The position numbers and the translations under genes are program-made. A stretch of DNA of 64,000 nt. It comes from Egbenema bharatensis (GTDB taxonomy: Bacteria > Cyanobacteriota > Cyanobacteriia > Elainellales > Elainellaceae). The stretch is from NCBI RefSeq assembly GCF_048077055.1, contig NZ_CP182236.1, positions 5,394,001 through 5,458,000 on the forward strand. The letters are read 5' to 3'. Position 1 is the first letter of the stretch. Each line of letters opens with the position of its first letter. Positions 17,185-25,109 of the stretch are shown here, piece by piece. The notes under the pieces were generated by a model. It did not search any database. It worked only from the letters and a program-made list of their open reading frames with translations, and was not told the DNA's origin.

Positions 17185-17814
17185 ATGGGAGATACTAAGG
17201 GAAGTAGGCGAATATTGGTTTGGAAGTCGATGAATCTGAGTGCAGAGATTGACCGTCTGCTTGACCTGATGCCCGCATCGGGACGAATGTATACAAAGCT
17301 GGTGAGCAAACCGAAACAGTCCACCGTCATTGCTGCGACCTATCCCTTACCCTGGGTAGAAGTGCATCCCATCACCATTAATTTTGATCTGTGGCAAAAA
17401 TTACCTCAGCCTCAACGAGATTTGTTGCTACTGCATCATGTAGGCGGGTTATTGAATGCACGGCAGCTCAAGCTTGACCTGTATCAGGGGTTATTCGCGG
17501 TTGGGGCAACTGGAACCGTCATTGAATTGATTCGAGGTGAGGCGGCAGGGATTGTCACCCTGGCGGGGCTGACGGTTCTGGCCGGTGCTCAAGTATTTCG
17601 GAAAAACCGCAAGGATGAAGCTGTGTTAATCGCGGATGAAGCAGCGATTCGAGTTGCCCAGCGACGGGGGTATACGGAGACGGAGGCAGCTCAACATTTG
17701 CTAGCGGCGATCGAGTCCGTTGCCCAGATTGAACAACGCAATCTTTCGGTTGCGGAGGTGGTACGAAGTCAGGCATTACGGGCAATGGCAGGATTATCGC
17801 CCCTGAACCAGTAA
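17185..17814 (+). CDS. DUF3318 family protein
   Basis: A 209-residue cyanobacterial protein. The start at ATG 17185 follows a CGGAGG site by 8 bp, better than the GTG at 17176. Sequence pattern: LLDLMPASGRMYTKLVSKPKQSTVI, then RDLLLLHHVGGLLNARQLKLDLYQ, a glycine-rich hydrophobic segment (LFAVGATGTVIELIRGEAAGIVTLAGLTVLAGAQVF) that may be membrane-associated, and a C-terminal helical domain with ADEAAIRVAQRRGYTETEAAQHLL. The HH and E residues recall a degenerate M48-like peptidase layout, but no HExxH is present. Function unknown. It is followed 30 bp downstream by a kinase-like gene. Confidence 0.75.
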   Translation: MGDTKGSRRILVWKSMNLSAEIDRLLDLMPASGRMYTKLVSKPKQSTVIAATYPLPWVEVHPITINFDLWQKLPQPQRDLLLLHHVGGLLNARQLKLDLYQGLFAVGATGTVIELIRGEAAGIVTLAGLTVLAGAQVFRKNRKDEAVLIADEAAIRVAQRRGYTETEAAQHLLAAIESVAQIEQRNLSVAEVVRSQALRAMAGLSPLNQ

Positions 17815-17843
17815 GGTGTTAACTGAGGTCGAATATAGTCAGA

Positions 17844-18704
17844 ATGTGGGATCAAATTGCAGCGCAGATTAGCCAGGTAACCGGAAAAAAGTTTTCTCCT
17901 GATCATCACCGATCGGTTGGAGGGGGCAGTATTAACCAGGCCTATTCCCTGTCGGAAGGCGATCGGGCTTATTTCGTCAAACTGAACCAGGCGAGTCAGA
18001 TTGAAATGTTTGAGGCGGAGGCGTTGGGACTGCGCCAAATTTTCGACTCTCACACCATTCGCGTTCCAGAGCCAATTTGCTGGGGAACGGCAGGAAATTC
18101 TGCCTATATCGTGCTGGAGTGGTTAGAGTTTGGCTATGGTGATCATCAAGCCTGGGAAGCAATGGGGCGAAATTTGGCGGCCATGCACCGTGTCACCAGC
18201 GACAAAGGGTTTGGCTGGGATCGCAATAACACGATCGGTTCAACGCCTCAACTGAATCAATGGATGGAGAACTGGATCGAATTCTTGATCGAGCAGCGAT
18301 TAACCTACCAGTTTCGATTAGCCAATCGGCAGGGGGGACGGTTTCCTAAGCAGGAGCAGCTACTAGCAGCCGTTCCTGAGATTTTAGCGGGTCACACCCC
18401 AGAACCCTCCCTAGTCCACGGCGATCTGTGGACGGGCAACGCCGCCGTAACTCAACAGGGAGAACCCGTGATTGTCGATCCAGCCACCTACTTTGGCGAT
18501 CGAGAAGTGGATATTGCGATGAGTCAGCTCTTTGGTAGCTTTCCCGCTAATTTCTACAGTGCTTACAACGAGGCATTTCCCCTGGAGGCAGGCTATGGAC
18601 GACGCAAAATTCTCTATAACCTGTACCACATCCTGAACCATTTCAATCTATTTGGCAGCAGCTATGAGGCTCAGGCAAATCAAATGATTGCATCGTTGCT
18701 GTGA
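17844..18704 (+). CDS. fructosamine kinase family protein
   Basis: A 286-residue protein of the fructosamine/ketosamine-3-kinase family, which phosphorylates sugar adducts on proteins (protein deglycation). Family signatures: GGGSINQAYSL glycine-rich loop, YFVKLN with the ATP-binding Lys, the catalytic-loop motif LVHGDLWTGNAA and the metal-binding DPATYFGDREVDIAMSQLFG, with the C-terminal YNLYHILNHFNLFG. Its length matches the family (about 285-300). It probably forms a short operon with the DUF3318 gene just upstream. No missing catalytic residue. Confidence 0.92.
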   Translation: MWDQIAAQISQVTGKKFSPDHHRSVGGGSINQAYSLSEGDRAYFVKLNQASQIEMFEAEALGLRQIFDSHTIRVPEPICWGTAGNSAYIVLEWLEFGYGDHQAWEAMGRNLAAMHRVTSDKGFGWDRNNTIGSTPQLNQWMENWIEFLIEQRLTYQFRLANRQGGRFPKQEQLLAAVPEILAGHTPEPSLVHGDLWTGNAAVTQQGEPVIVDPATYFGDREVDIAMSQLFGSFPANFYSAYNEAFPLEAGYGRRKILYNLYHILNHFNLFGSSYEAQANQMIASLL

Positions 18705-18746
18705 TTCTTGATGATGATTGACTCCACGCAATTCCTGCCCAACCGT

Positions 18747-19970
18747 TTAACCTTGCAAATTATCTGGCATCACCCCTGGAGCCACAGATAAGGCCAGATC
18801 TTCACCATTGCGGCGGATCTCGATCGGCAGGGCTTCACCAATCTGACTTGCTTCTACCACCCGCTGAACATCTGTGGCATCCTCAACCGTTCGATCGCCC
18901 AATCGAATAATCACATCCCCTGGTTCTAATCCTGCTTGCTCGGCGGGCGAACCCGAAGCCACTTCTACAATCAAAATTCCCTGATCTTCGTTCACCGAAA
19001 TGGAGCTGCTGGGGTCATTGTTCAACTGTTCTCGGACTTCCGGAGTCAGCGTTAGCATCCGAATGCCCAGATAGGCATGTTCTGCTCGCCCCGTGCTAAT
19101 CAACTGATCGGCAATGCTGCGAGCGGTGTTAATCGGAACGGCAAAGCCCAGCCCCTGTGCTCCGTTAATAATGGCGGTGTTCATCCCAATCACTTCACCC
19201 CGTTCATTCAGCAATGGCCCACCAGAGTTACCTGGATTAATCGCGGCATCGGTTTGGATAAAGCCAACTCGTCGATCGGCTACACCAATCTCAGCACTCG
19301 ATCGTCCGGTGGCGCTAATGATCCCTGCGGTGACTGTGTTGTCTAAACCGAGGGGATTGCCGATGGCAATGGCCCATTCTCCTGGTTGGAGTTGTTCCGA
19401 GTCCCCAATTGGTACAGTGGGCAGATCCGTCGCTTCGATTTTCACAACCGCAACATCCGTAATTGGATCTTGCCCAACCACTTCTCCTTCAAAGCGGCGA
19501 CCATCCTTCAGCACCACCGTTACGCGATCGGCCCCGTCAATCACATGGGTATTGGTCAGAATAATCCCATTTGCATCAACGATGAACCCTGATCCCGTTC
19601 CTTCCTGCACCCGCGAGGGAGAATCTGGCATGTCGCCGCCAAATTGCCGACCAAAGGGGCGATTAAAAAAGCGAGAACCTGAGCTGACGGTACGTTGGGC
19701 ATCAATCCGAACCACCGCTGGCCCAACCCGTTGTACAGCATCGGCAATAAAGTTATAGTTGACAGGCATCGCTGCCATCGGAGCGGGTTCTGAATCCAGA
19801 TTCAAGGGAGCCTGACTGATGGGCTGCTCTTGGTTTGGGGGTTGCTGCGCTAAGGAGGGAGCTTGAGTCAAGAGGCGATCGGCCGCAACGGCTCCTCCTG
19901 CCCCTACCATCAGCAAAGATGCATACGTTAAAGCTTGTCTAAAAGGATTTGAAGTCATAGGAGGTTGCAC
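18747..19970 (-). CDS. HtrA/Deg-type periplasmic serine protease
   Basis: A 407-residue protein with an N-terminal hydrophobic signal or anchor (QALTYASLLMVGAGGAVAADRLL), a trypsin-like domain with the complete triad (His in LTNTHVIDGADRV near 140, Asp in DPITDVAVVK near 171, Ser in NPGNSGGPLL near 251), and one C-terminal PDZ domain (ILIVEVASGSPAEQAGLEPGDVIIRL). Cyanobacteria have three such paralogs (HtrA, HhoA, HhoB) that degrade misfolded envelope and thylakoid proteins. I cannot tell by eye which this is. Confidence 0.93.
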   Translation of the reverse strand: MQPPMTSNPFRQALTYASLLMVGAGGAVAADRLLTQAPSLAQQPPNQEQPISQAPLNLDSEPAPMAAMPVNYNFIADAVQRVGPAVVRIDAQRTVSSGSRFFNRPFGRQFGGDMPDSPSRVQEGTGSGFIVDANGIILTNTHVIDGADRVTVVLKDGRRFEGEVVGQDPITDVAVVKIEATDLPTVPIGDSEQLQPGEWAIAIGNPLGLDNTVTAGIISATGRSSAEIGVADRRVGFIQTDAAINPGNSGGPLLNERGEVIGMNTAIINGAQGLGFAVPINTARSIADQLISTGRAEHAYLGIRMLTLTPEVREQLNNDPSSSISVNEDQGILIVEVASGSPAEQAGLEPGDVIIRLGDRTVEDATDVQRVVEASQIGEALPIEIRRNGEDLALSVAPGVMPDNLQG

Positions 19971-20611
19971 AAAGCTTACTATACGGCTACGTAGATATGA
20001 CTTACCGATCCATTATGAATCAGGTTCATGCTAGTCGGATCGCATAAGGAATTTACTCTCTCTAAGGTATCGACTCAGTATGGCAGTGGGATGACAGGTT
20101 CGTCACGCATTTATGAAATTTGCCGCGAAATTGGTCAATCGGATTTCCTGGAAGTTTTACCCGGTCAGGTTCGACCGTATTGTCACCTAAATGTCATCTC
20201 AACAAAACATATTCGACAAACTCGGTTGATATTCTTAAATCACAGGTGAATGAATGCTGCGGAGGAGCAGTTCGCTAGATGAGTTTGGGGAGTCCTGAAG
20301 ATTTTCCTCTCTGCGACTGTTCCTCTTTTCCGTTGCCGCTATTTCCCGACCTGGTAATCTTTTGACTGAATTTAAACAACTGATACCCATTTGATTGGCG
20401 GAAATTGCACATCCCGGTAAGGGCGTACTGCTGTGCGCCCCTACAGGCAATCTATCTGCCGTGCAAACGATTTGAATCGGTATGAATTTAATAACCGAGG
20501 GCGCACTGCTGCGCGCCCCTACTGAAAAACGATTGAAAGGGGTACATGGCGATGCACCCCTTTGATTAACTTCGATTAACTCCGATTAACAATGAACAAC
20601 CAAACTTGCAG
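19971..20611. other. intergenic region with palindromic repeat
   Basis: No convincing gene between the two minus-strand protease and cyclophilin genes. 20383-20483 is a MITE-like element; 20484-20525 carries a second GGGCGCACTGCTGCGCGCCCC palindrome related to the element centre. 20040-20250 has a weak ORF without recognisable features. Confidence 0.6.
20383..20483. repeat. MITE-like element with ATACC..ATTTGATTG ends, copy 1
   Basis: A 101-bp element. Its left end ATACCCATTTGATTGG and the reverse complement of its right end (ATACCGATTCAAATCG) are imperfect inverted repeats. The centre holds GTACTGCTGTGCGCCCCTACAGGCAATCTATCTGCCGTGCAAA. A near-identical copy is at 60033-60132. Confidence 0.75.
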
Positions 20612-21373
20612 TTAATCCATTAACTTGAGGTTGTTTAACCCTGAAGTGACCCTGGCAGAAGTAATGCGATCGCCTTGCTGAATTTGATCGACCACATCCA
20701 TCCCTTCCGTGACATAGCCGAAAACCGCATAGTCTCCATCCAGGAATTCCAGATCGGCCAGCGCAAAATAAAACTGAGCCGAAGCTGAATCAGGTAAATT
20801 CGATCGGGCCATGGCCACTGCTCCGCGCGTATGACGAAGTTTGGGCGGCTGATCTGTAATTCCTGCCGATTCTAGCGTTTGGCTGTAAACGGGTTCCTGG
20901 GCGTTGGCCGGAGTAATTTCAAGGGGAATATAGCGAGGTTGCCCCGTCGCCGGATCGACAAAGCTGCCTGTGCCTAACTGGTTGGCTGGGAAATTCGGAT
21001 CTTTCCCCTGGGGATCTCCTCCCTGCACCACAAAGGGTTGGGGTTGGCGAATAACGCGATGGAAGACAAGTCCATCATAAACACCGCGATTAGCCAGATC
21101 CACAAAGTTTCCAGCCGTAATGGGTGCATCCAGCCCCCTGACCAGAATGCTGATCGGTGCGCCGTTGACTATCATTTCAACGGTTGCTTCCCCTTCCAGG
21201 TAAGGTAAGCCGCTAAATTGATTGGACTCCGACGGTACAGGGGATTGAGCTTGGGTTTCTGCGATCGAGTCATCGAGCGTGTCAGATTGCTGGGCTGAAG
21301 TTGCGCATCCACCCAGGATCAGGCTGCTCATCAGCAGGATGGAAACGCACCAGCGATAAATTCGTGTCTGCAT
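20612..21373 (-). CDS. cyclophilin-type peptidyl-prolyl isomerase lipoprotein
   Basis: A 253-residue protein with a lipoprotein signal ending in a LGGC lipobox (RWCVSILLMSSLILGGCATS), so it is probably attached to a membrane on the periplasmic or lumenal side. The cyclophilin domain follows a Ser/Gln-rich linker: AGNFVDLANRGVYDGLVFHRVI, FVVQGGDPQGK, HTRGAVAMARSNLPDSASAQFYFALAD and YAVFGYVTEGMDVVDQI. The FHRVI and QFYF blocks carry the usual active-site residues. It would assist folding of exported proteins. Confidence 0.92.
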   Translation of the reverse strand: MQTRIYRWCVSILLMSSLILGGCATSAQQSDTLDDSIAETQAQSPVPSESNQFSGLPYLEGEATVEMIVNGAPISILVRGLDAPITAGNFVDLANRGVYDGLVFHRVIRQPQPFVVQGGDPQGKDPNFPANQLGTGSFVDPATGQPRYIPLEITPANAQEPVYSQTLESAGITDQPPKLRHTRGAVAMARSNLPDSASAQFYFALADLEFLDGDYAVFGYVTEGMDVVDQIQQGDRITSARVTSGLNNLKLMD

Positions 21374-21521
21374 GGATTCTAAACAGCGTATACAGCAATG
21401 ATCTTAACGAGTTCACACGGACAAATAGTTTAGCCCCATTTCTCCTGATGTTCTTCAGGATGCAGGATGTCCTCTGGGATGCAGGGCAGGCTCTAAACAG
21501 CTAGCAGAACAGCATCGATCT

Positions 21522-22103
21522 TTACAGCCCCTCTAAGGGAACTCCCAAAAACCGAGCTAAAGCTGCCCCCTGATTTTCAATTTCCGATAGGGGAAGGGGT
21601 TGTCCCACGCGGGTTAGGGGAATTTCGCCCTTACCTTTAACCCGCAGATATAAAGCTCTTTTAGGATTTAATCCTTCTTTAATCTGAACCTGAATTGACT
21701 GAATATCCTCCAGGGGATACTCCAACTCGATCCGACGGTTTTTCCCGGGAAACCCCGATCGAAAGATAGTGGCTGTGCCCTTTTCTTTGTTGAATTCGTT
21801 GTAGCCACCCCCAACATTCCACAACACAATCAACCAGAGGTAGAGTCCCAGTAAGGTGCCCACAACGCCATAAAACCCCATCGCAAGACCCTGAGGGACA
21901 AACACCAGTTGAGTTGGATCGGAGAACGGCAACAGGTTGACCTTGAGATAGCTAGATAGGGCAGATAGGAAGAAGCCGATTCCCCCTGCTGCGGAAACCG
22001 TTCCCCATAAATAATTACTAAAGCGACGGGAACCCAATACTTCCTGACGAAAGATTAGAGTATTTTCATTTTTGGATGAATTCGATGCCGTTGGTACAGC
22101 CAT
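21522..22103 (-). CDS. ycf4: photosystem I assembly protein Ycf4
   Basis: A 193-residue protein close to the normal Ycf4 size (about 185-190). It has the N-terminal VLGSRRFSNYLWGTVSAAGGIGFFLSALSSYL with a first membrane helix, the QGLAMGFYGVVGTLLGLYLWLIVLWNVGGGYNEF second helix and boundary, and the IFRSGFPGKNRRIELEYPLEDIQSIQV region typical of the family. Ycf4 is a thylakoid scaffold for PSI assembly. It is divergent from psbD, an arrangement I recall from several cyanobacteria. Confidence 0.95.
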   Translation of the reverse strand: MAVPTASNSSKNENTLIFRQEVLGSRRFSNYLWGTVSAAGGIGFFLSALSSYLKVNLLPFSDPTQLVFVPQGLAMGFYGVVGTLLGLYLWLIVLWNVGGGYNEFNKEKGTATIFRSGFPGKNRRIELEYPLEDIQSIQVQIKEGLNPKRALYLRVKGKGEIPLTRVGQPLPLSEIENQGAALARFLGVPLEGL

Positions 22104-22514
22104 GAGCTTATCGGTGTTGAATAACGTTAAGAGTCAAAAAGAGTCAGAGAAACTACGGTCAAAATGCTAGAGCCTGAAAGAATCACCCGGCGAGGCGATC
22201 GTCACTTCATGGGAAAACTCCTGAGAGAAGTCTAAAGAAATGTTAAACAAAACACTTTCTGAGAAGGAGACGTATCAGATTGTAAAATTTCTCGGATATA
22301 CCTATCATATAGAAACGTTAAACCTCTCTCAGCTAACTTGACCTGGTGTCAGACATCGATCGAGAGGGGTAGATGTGGAAAGCGCAGTCAATTCGTGTCC
22401 ATGTCGGTTAACGCTTGGTTCTTAAAGGATCGTTTCATCCTCTCAGCTTAAACTCCTGAATTGACGGAGAAAGTTGAATTTAGAGGATGTAGTGGCATAT
22501 TAAGAGGTTATGAC
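22104..22514. promoter_or_regulatory. divergent ycf4 / psbDC promoter and leader region
   Basis: A 411-bp region with no gene between the divergent ycf4 and psbD starts. It must contain both promoters and the psbD leader. A TAAGAGG site sits 7 bp before the psbD ATG. I cannot identify -35/-10 pairs with confidence. Confidence 0.5.
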
Positions 22515-23573
22515 ATGACCATAGCAATGGGACGAGCGCAAGCCAATCGAGGATGGTTTGATGTCCTCGATGACTGGCTCAAGCGCGACCGATTCGTCTT
22601 CATCGGCTGGTCCGGTTTACTCCTGTTCCCCTGCGCGTACCTTGCGCTCGGCGGCTGGCTCACCGGCACCACCTTCGTTACTTCCTGGTACACCCACGGG
22701 ATTGCCTCTTCCTACCTGGAAGGGTGCAACTTCCTTACCGTTGCCGTTTCCACCCCTCCCAACGCTCTGGGACACTCCCTACTGTTTTTGTGGGGTCCCG
22801 AAGCCCAGTGGGACTTCACCCGCTGGTGTCAACTCGGCGGACTGTGGACGTTTGTTGCCCTCCACGGTGCTTTTGCCCTGATTGGCTTCATGCTGCGGCA
22901 GTTTGAGATCGCTCGACTCGTCGGCATTCGTCCTTACAACGCGATCGCCTTTAGTGCGCCGATTGCAGTGTTTGTCAGCGTGTTTTTGATGTACCCGTTG
23001 GGACAGTCTGGCTGGTTCTTTGCCCCCAGCTTTGGGGTAGCAGCGATTTTCCGGTTTTTGCTGTTCTTGCAAGGGTTCCACAACTGGACTTTGAACCCGT
23101 TCCATATGATGGGCGTGGCAGGAGTCCTCGGTGGTGCGCTGCTGTGTGCGATTCATGGTGCGACGGTAGAGAACACGCTGTTTGAGGATGGCGAGGGTTC
23201 CAACACCTTCCGTGCCTTTGAGCCGACCCAGTCAGAAGAAACCTACTCGATGGTGACGGCAAACCGCTTCTGGTCTCAGATTTTTGGGATTGCGTTCTCG
23301 AACAAGCGGTGGCTGCACTTCTTCATGTTGTTTGTGCCGGTGACGGGCTTGTGGATGAGTGCGGTCGGGATTGTCGGTTTGGCGTTGAACCTGCGGGCGT
23401 ATGACTTTGTGTCGCAGGAGATTCGTGCCGCCGAAGACCCTGAGTTTGAAACGTTCTACACCAAGAACATTCTGCTGAATGAGGGCATCCGTGCTTGGTT
23501 AGCTCCTCAAGATCAGCCTCACGAAAACTTTGTATTCCCTGAAGAGGTACTGCCCCGTGGTAACGCTCTCTAA
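22515..23573 (+). CDS. psbD: photosystem II D2 protein
   Basis: From ATG 22515 (MTIAMGRAQANRGWFDVLDDWLKRDRFVF) the protein has 352 residues, exactly the D2 length. The open frame extends 18 codons upstream, but the internal ATG has a TAAGAGG site and matches the known N-terminus. Key features: five membrane helices, GCNFLTVAVSTP, the WFFAPSFGVAAIFRFLLFLQGFHNWTLNPFHMMGVAGVLGGALL helix D region with chlorophyll and iron His ligands, and the C-terminal HENFVFPEEVLPRGNAL. D2 forms the PSII reaction-centre heterodimer with D1. It overlaps psbC by 17 bp. Confidence 0.98.
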   Translation: MTIAMGRAQANRGWFDVLDDWLKRDRFVFIGWSGLLLFPCAYLALGGWLTGTTFVTSWYTHGIASSYLEGCNFLTVAVSTPPNALGHSLLFLWGPEAQWDFTRWCQLGGLWTFVALHGAFALIGFMLRQFEIARLVGIRPYNAIAFSAPIAVFVSVFLMYPLGQSGWFFAPSFGVAAIFRFLLFLQGFHNWTLNPFHMMGVAGVLGGALLCAIHGATVENTLFEDGEGSNTFRAFEPTQSEETYSMVTANRFWSQIFGIAFSNKRWLHFFMLFVPVTGLWMSAVGIVGLALNLRAYDFVSQEIRAAEDPEFETFYTKNILLNEGIRAWLAPQDQPHENFVFPEEVLPRGNAL

Positions 23574-24942
23574 TAATCCAATCATGATGAGCAACCGCGA
23601 CCAGGAATCCTCTGGATTCGCTTGGTGGTCTGGTAATGCTCGTTTAATAAATCTATCCGGTAAATTATTGGGTGCCCACGTCGCCCATGCTGGTTTAATT
23701 GTGTTTTGGGCTGGAGCAATGACCTTGTTTGAGGTCGCTCACTTTGTGCCTGAAAAGCCCATGTATGAACAGGGTTTCATCTTGCTGCCTCACCTGGCAA
23801 CGCTGGGTTGGGGTGTGGGCCCTGGTGGTGAAGTGATCAACACCTTCCCTTACTTCGTAGTAGGTGTACTTCACCTGATTTCCTCCGCCGTTCTTGGTTT
23901 AGGCGGTATCTATCATGCCATTCGTGGTCCTGAAACCCTGGAAGAATATTCTGGTTTCTTCGGCTATGACTGGAAAGATAAGAACCAGATGACCAACATC
24001 ATTGGATATCACCTGATCATTTTGGGAATCGGTGCATTCCTGTTGGTATTCAAAGCCATGTTCTTTGGGGGTGTCTATGATACCTGGGCACCGGGTGGGG
24101 GTGATGTTCGCGTCATCAACAACCCCACGCTCAACCCCGTTGTTATCTTTGGCTACCTGCTGAAGGCTCCATTTGGTGGTGAAGGCTGGATTATCAGCGT
24201 CAACAACATGGAGGACATCATTGGGGGTCATATCTGGGTTGGCTTTATCTGTATTGCTGGTGGTATCTGGCACATTCTGACCAAGCCGTTTGGTTGGGTA
24301 CGTCGTGCCTTCATCTGGTCAGGCGAAGCATACCTTTCCTACAGCCTGGGTGCGCTGTCCTTGATGGGCTTCATTGCCTCCGTCATGGTTTGGTACAACA
24401 ACACCGCTTACCCCAGTGAGTTCTACGGCCTGACAGGGCCTGAAGCTTCTCAGGCTCAAGCCCTCACCTTCTTGATTCGTGACCAGCGTTTGGGTGCAAA
24501 CGTCGGTTCAGCTCAAGGTCCAACCGGTCTGGGTAAATACCTGATGCGCTCTCCCACGGGTGAAATCATCTTCGGTGGTGAAACCATGCGCTTCTGGGAC
24601 TTCCAAGGTCCCTGGCTGGAGCCTCTGCGTGGGCCGAATGGTCTGGATCTCGACAAGGTTAAGAACGACATTCAACCCTGGCAGGCCCGTCGGGCAGCTG
24701 AGTATATGACCCATGCTCCTCTGGGTTCTCTGAACTCTGTGGGTGGTGTGGCAACTGAAATCAACTCAGTGAACTTCGTTTCTCCCCGTGCGTGGTTGGC
24801 AACGTCTCACTTCGTGCTCGGTTTCTTCTTCCTGGTCGGTCACCTGTGGCATGCGGGTCGTGCCCGTGCGGCTGCGGCTGGTTTCGAGAAAGGAATCGAT
24901 CGTGAGAGTGAACCCGTATTGTCCATGCCTGATATTGACTAA
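23557..24942 (+). CDS. psbC: photosystem II CP43 chlorophyll-binding protein
   Basis: Starting at GTG 23557, inside the end of psbD, the protein has 461 residues, as expected for CP43. GAAGAGG lies 9 bp before that GTG. CP43 is the inner PSII antenna and provides an Arg near the Mn cluster. Motifs: SNRDQESSGFAWWSGNARLINLSGKLLGAHVAHAGL, the six-helix His-rich core, and GGETMRFWDFQGPWLEPLRGPNGLD in the large lumenal loop. The psbD-psbC operon with overlap is universal in cyanobacteria and plastids. Confidence 0.98.
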   Translation: MVTLSNNPIMMSNRDQESSGFAWWSGNARLINLSGKLLGAHVAHAGLIVFWAGAMTLFEVAHFVPEKPMYEQGFILLPHLATLGWGVGPGGEVINTFPYFVVGVLHLISSAVLGLGGIYHAIRGPETLEEYSGFFGYDWKDKNQMTNIIGYHLIILGIGAFLLVFKAMFFGGVYDTWAPGGGDVRVINNPTLNPVVIFGYLLKAPFGGEGWIISVNNMEDIIGGHIWVGFICIAGGIWHILTKPFGWVRRAFIWSGEAYLSYSLGALSLMGFIASVMVWYNNTAYPSEFYGLTGPEASQAQALTFLIRDQRLGANVGSAQGPTGLGKYLMRSPTGEIIFGGETMRFWDFQGPWLEPLRGPNGLDLDKVKNDIQPWQARRAAEYMTHAPLGSLNSVGGVATEINSVNFVSPRAWLATSHFVLGFFFLVGHLWHAGRARAAAAGFEKGIDRESEPVLSMPDID

Positions 24943-24985
24943 TTCAGGTTTATCTCTGAACGCTTAAAACATCTGAACATTGAAG

Positions 24986-25010
24986 GCTCCTGCACTAGCG
25001 GGGGCTTTTT
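24986..25010 (+). terminator. terminator of psbD-psbC
   Basis: An 8-bp stem GCTCCTGC / GCGGGGGC (two G-U pairs) with an ACTA loop is followed by TTTTT, 44 bp after the psbC stop. Confidence 0.8.
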
Positions 25011-25109
25011 CATTTGTCGCTTTTTTAGCCCAGTCGGGAATTCTACAGTTGAATCGGTTCGATCGCCCTATCTAGTGATCCCGGTTGTCCTGATTATCCC
25101 GGTTGTCGT